From Odontesthes bonariensis (taxonomy: Eukaryota > Chordata > Actinopteri > Atheriniformes > Atherinopsidae), in contig NC_134515.1 in the NCBI RefSeq assembly GCF_027942865.1, positions 9,663,339 to 9,727,338 on the forward strand: 64,000 nt of DNA, in the 5' to 3' direction. Numbering within the stretch: position 1 is the first letter of the stretch; the number at the start of each line of letters is the position of its first letter. A program made the translations under genes and the position numbers. Of this stretch, positions 60,061 through 64,000 are shown piece after piece. The notes below the pieces were generated by a model. It saw only the letters and a list, made by a program, of their open reading frames with translations. It ran no database searches and was not told where the DNA came from.

Positions 60061-61547
60061 CATTTCATTGTATCTCATCCTTAATCATTCCTCCATCTTT
60101 ACAACCTCTGCAATGACAGGAGCTGGATTATAGCAAGACTCTGGAGGCCTCTTGTGTCTCTCTTTCTGTCTTCCATCTTTCTCTGCCTCAGATTTGTTCT
60201 CCTTATTTACCTTACAGTTAAATTCTGGTGGTTTTTAAACATTTTTTCTCCATCAAAGCAGGCTCAATGCCTAATTTAGGACTAGTTCTCTCTGTTTTGA
60301 CGGCCTAAGCGCAGAACAAAGCAACAGTGGAAGAGTATGATCTCCTTGTTCCTCTGATTTACATCATCAGCTTAAGTTGTTACCAAGCTACAAAAAGTGC
60401 AGTCCTATCTGTCCACAGTGATCTCTGAAGATTTCTACCCCACCTCTTCTCTCAGCTACACTTCAACTTCCTTAATGTTTGTCAGCTGATCTTTTTTATT
60501 TTTATTTTTTTATATCTATCTATAACAATAATATTTTTTATGATAATTAAAACTGCAGCAATATAATTTCCCTTCAGGGATTAATGAATTGTAATTGAGT
60601 TGAACTGAACTGAATTGAAATGAACTAGACAACCAGCAAAATGGCCTCCGCGAAGGTGGCGGTCACATGGTAAAAATAATGTATTTTAGCCTTAACCATG
60701 ATCGTTCTCTAACCTTAAACTAGTAATATTGTTGCCTTAATCCAGCCAGGAAGTAACAAAAGTGTGAGTCAAGTGTTGTTTTGTCATTGACAGAACATAT
60801 ACTGACCTCGATCTCACGTCAGTCAAAGGCCGATGTTTTAAAATACAGCGCTCAGTTGCTCTATCCACTCCCTCCTCCCTCCTCCCTCCTTATGAGGACT
60901 TTGTGGCTTCTTAAACAAAAGACTTTAGAGCAACGTTTGCTCTGATGTCGAAATGCTCATTTGTGTCGTATTTTCCCTCCGGCACTTATAGAGGCGGTAC
61001 TTTACAGGATGCCGTTTTGAGCCGTTTTAAGACGGCTGAACAAATTGCTTGTATGTCTTTTTGAGTTGGCGTGCTTGTTGGATATCAAGACATGGGTTGG
61101 CAGAGAAAATGAGATCAACTCTGTTCTGTCTCCCTACACTGCAGTGTGGTACAGAAAATCAGAAAACTCAGAAAGGAGGCTCAAACATGTCTTGAAAGAG
61201 ATGTTTAAAATGATGTAACGGCTGTCTTGTTGTGGGAAATCAAAACAGCTCTTGGCTGATTCTTTATAGAATAGACTCTTAACACCAACTCTGAACCAGC
61301 ACTGGGGCCGCTTTAGTTAAAAGGGGGTATTAGTACACTACAATATCCTTCGTCTTTCCTGAACTCCCCCTCCCCCATTTTTTTTCTTTGCTGTATTTCC
61401 TCCAGAAGGCTACTGCCTTTCTAATTACTCTAACCCTATTCTTGTAAAAACTTCATCCACGGCCTCTCTGAGGGAGGTCTGTTGTCCCTGAATGGAGTGG
61501 CTTTTAGGGGCTTCTGTGTGTGTCAGAGCCAAAGATTGATCAGATAG

Positions 61548-61549
<2 letters not shown>

Positions 61550-61598
<49 letters not shown>
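61550..61598. repeat. (CA)n microsatellite
   Basis: About 24 CA units. Shorter CA/GT runs lie at 61,773-61,790 and 61,994-62,015. Confidence 0.96.
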
Positions 61599-61600
<2 letters not shown>

Positions 61601-62099
61601 CTTGGCTGTCTGAACAGGGCAGGTGTGAAGGGAAAAGGGGAAGTGGAGGGGTGGATGGGTTTAGAATTGAGAGAAGATGAGAAAGGTGGTGGGGCGAGCT
61701 TATCTCCCCTGCCTGCCTCTTTCTCTCTGCCCCTCAGGGTGGATGAAGGTGGTGATTGTGACGTTCGATCTGCGTGTGTGTGTGTGTGTTTGGGGGTATG
61801 ATATGTTGCCGTTCATGTCAAAAGTCACTTTATTCCAGGGGAACTTCCTCCCAGCCGTCCCCTGTGTCCTTATGGAAGTTTTGCGTGTGCAGCAGTGCGT
61901 GCGTATGTGCATTGTTTGGAGCTGAGTCTTGGTTTCTCCCTGTGTTTGAGAGATAACGACCCCTGAGCTATAAAACCACAGCGAGGAGAAGAAAACACAC
62001 ACACACACACACACACTCAAAGACTGGCCAGCATAACAACAGCAAAAAAAAAAAAAGAGAGAAACTTTCCTTCTCATTTTTCAGGGTTGGCCCAACCAA

Positions 62100-62345
62100 G
62101 AGCAGACCCTCAGAGAGCTGTGGGCTTCGCCACTCATGTTTACTGTGTTTTTCGGGCTGTTTTAGTGTCCGTCTCTCAATCTCTGGGGTTTTGCCCAGAA
62201 AGACATCACTGATTCCCTAATACAATCAGCAGAACCACAGCTGCACCACCATGATGGCTAATTGCATCATGGAGTCAGTGATAAAGTCTGGAGTGGGCTG
62301 CTGTGTCTTTCTGGGAAAATGAGGCACTATTTGTGGCCTTTTAGC
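62100..62345. promoter_or_regulatory. Candidate regulatory block with nested inverted repeat
   Basis: A 122-bp stretch (62,194-62,315) holds three nested pairs of inverted words around GCTAATTG, a homeodomain-type core. The block lacks repeats and coding frames and looks unlike the simple-sequence DNA around it. It could be a conserved enhancer or a structured RNA; neither is shown. Confidence 0.35.
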
Positions 62346-62614
62346 CTTTTTTTTTTTCTCCTCTTAAAGTTTAGCGGGAAGGCCATTTGTTAGTTTACAG
62401 TCACTGAAGGCCTGAATCAGCTTTGTAAAGAGGAAGGAATTATCTAACCGGATCTATGATAAATGGCAGGATGGATGTTAAGATTAACATTACGGTTGAT
62501 CCAATTCACTGTTGTATTTTTGTTTAATTTTGGAAATAAAGGGAAGGATGGATATACTGTAAGTCTATAATCTGAAAAAAAAAAACACCTGGATCAGGGG
62601 AAGGGATTTTACTG

Positions 62615-62880
62615 TTCTCTGCAAAAGTATCAACACCTTCTTTTTTTTTTTTACATTATTGCCAGAAAACCAGGACACAGGGGCAGCTATTTATGGAAAC
62701 GTAAACAGTAAATGAGACTAAAATAGAGTTTGTACAATTCTAAGCAGCTTGAAAGTCAATATTTGGTATGAGAGCCTATATTCTTCAACACAGCCGTAAC
62801 CGTCTGAGACAAGCTTTCTGGGAAGATGTTTCTGCCACACTGTCAGGGAGTGACGGATGGAGTCGGGAGAATGTTTTAAG
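62615..62880 (-). mobile_element. Tc1-like end fragment
   Basis: Words 'ctgcaaaagtatcaacacc', 'gtcaatatttggtatgagag' and 'attcttcaacacagcc' follow the order found at one end of fish Tc1-type elements. No transposase frame remains. Confidence 0.5.
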
Positions 62881-63289
62881 ATGAAAAAAAGTATATTTTT
62901 TGTTGTATTTGATGTGGAACTCAAAAGAGAGGGTGGAGTTCAGAACGAAACCAAGGTCGTGGACCACAGAGGCTGCACAAGTGGAGCAACCAAGAGCGGT
63001 TTCATACCTTCGCAGGCGTATCTGCCTCCGACCATTTTTCCAACTAACAAACAGGCTCCCGTGGTGACATTAAGTGTTGAGCACGCACTGATTGGTTGAA
63101 AGTTAGATTGAACCAGCTCGAGCCAATAGGAGCCAAACAACGACCCATTTCACAACAAAGAGGACGAGACGCCAAAAACCACAAAGAGCAAAGAAGCACA
63201 GGAGAAAAACACATTGGACAATCTTCAATATTTATCACTTAGTTTCACTCCATAACAGAGCAGATCTTTGTCCATTTTGACCATGGGTG

Positions 63290-63960
63290 TATTATATTAA
63301 CTGGATAGGGGACTGCAAAATGGCCGCTGTTGATTTCAATGGAGTTGTTCGCCTGGTGCATACGCCGAAAAAGTTTCTGACTTCCGGGTTTACTTCCGCG
63401 TTATGCGGCCCATAGGGCATGCGCAGTAGAGTCACCCCCGATAATGTTTTGGGGCCTCCCATCATGCCCCGGTGCGATGAGGACGTGCACGTACATACAC
63501 ATCACAGTGCACGTTCACAGCTGTGACGTCACGCTTGGAAAAGAGACTTTTCTGGGGCTTTTCTGGCCGTTAGAAAACTTTTTGACGCATAAAAAGTCCA
63601 TGACTTCAAAATATAGAATACAAAGATAAGTAAATAACAGCGGTTACAGCTGAAGGCGTCCTGTGAACAGTTTTACAGGCATCTCTTTTACTATTGCGGT
63701 CTATAGGAAAAATGCTTTATGGGCCACAGGGGATTTTTTTGTTGCAATACCACCACTGGCCACTGGGAAAAATCGGCGTGCCGGCTGAGAGGCAGCGCCG
63801 GGATGTGATTTTGACTTTTCCACAGCAGAGCAAAGCTAAAGGAACAACAACACTGCTTAAAGCCGCCCACAACTCAGACACTGCCCCAAAGAGGCAGGAA
63901 AACGCTACGACAACTAAACGTGAGCGCAGACAGAGAAATATGTTTGGCCCTTAACGTGTA
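63290..63960 (+). other. CpG-rich block with promoter-type motifs, class unclear
   Basis: Within 160 bp it holds cttccggg (ETS type, 63,381), GCATGCGCAG (NRF1-like, 63,417) and the palindromic CRE TGACGTCA (63,524-63,531). An 86-codon frame at 63,694-63,954 has no recognisable domain. It may be a promoter of a gene beyond the window or part of a repeat. Confidence 0.35.
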
Positions 63961-64000
63961 TCAAGTCATCTTTGAAACTTTTAAACATCTTTAAACAAAT

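Overview
The window looks like nuclear DNA of a ray-finned (teleost) fish. The genes are split by GT-AG introns, and the introns and spacers are AT-rich and full of fish-type repeats: L2-like LINE tails, Tc1 and hAT remnants, TTAA-flanked foldback elements and a tRNA-derived SINE. Protein families were recognised by eye from memory; no search was run. I found no bacterial-type features (operons, CRISPR) and no strong candidate for a new biological system.

Layout. (1) 1-2,345: the 5' end of snrpg (Sm protein G) on the minus strand; only coding exons 1 and 2 fall inside the window. (2) 6,741-8,910: an intact C2H2 zinc-finger gene, minus strand, with an intronless coding region of 529 codons plus stop and a non-coding first exon. 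(3) 9,790-10,800: a broken L2-like LINE. (4) 14,585-29,653: a complete 14-exon tbc1d22b gene, minus strand, 518 aa, a Rab GTPase-activating protein of the TBC family. All 14 exons join in phase and both catalytic fingers are present. Its introns hold a LINE/MITE/LINE nest, a TTAA foldback element and an internally deleted Tc1 copy. (5) 29,654-34,400: the tbc1d22b promoter, a second Tc1 copy with the same deletion, an L2-like tail and a CTCF-like motif. (6) From about 34,140 to the right edge: the 5' end of an unidentified plus-strand gene. It has a 5' UTR exon, then a short coding exon starting Met-Glu-Asp-Cys at 34,543, and no further coding exon that I can support in the next 29 kb. This reads as a long first intron or gene desert. 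It contains several stretches with developmental-enhancer-type motifs (PBX-HOX/MEIS, octamer, a nested inverted repeat), simple repeats and many transposon remnants.

The three recognisable genes are unrelated cellular genes (mRNA splicing, probable DNA binding, Rab regulation), each with its own promoter. Nothing in the sequence suggests that they act together.
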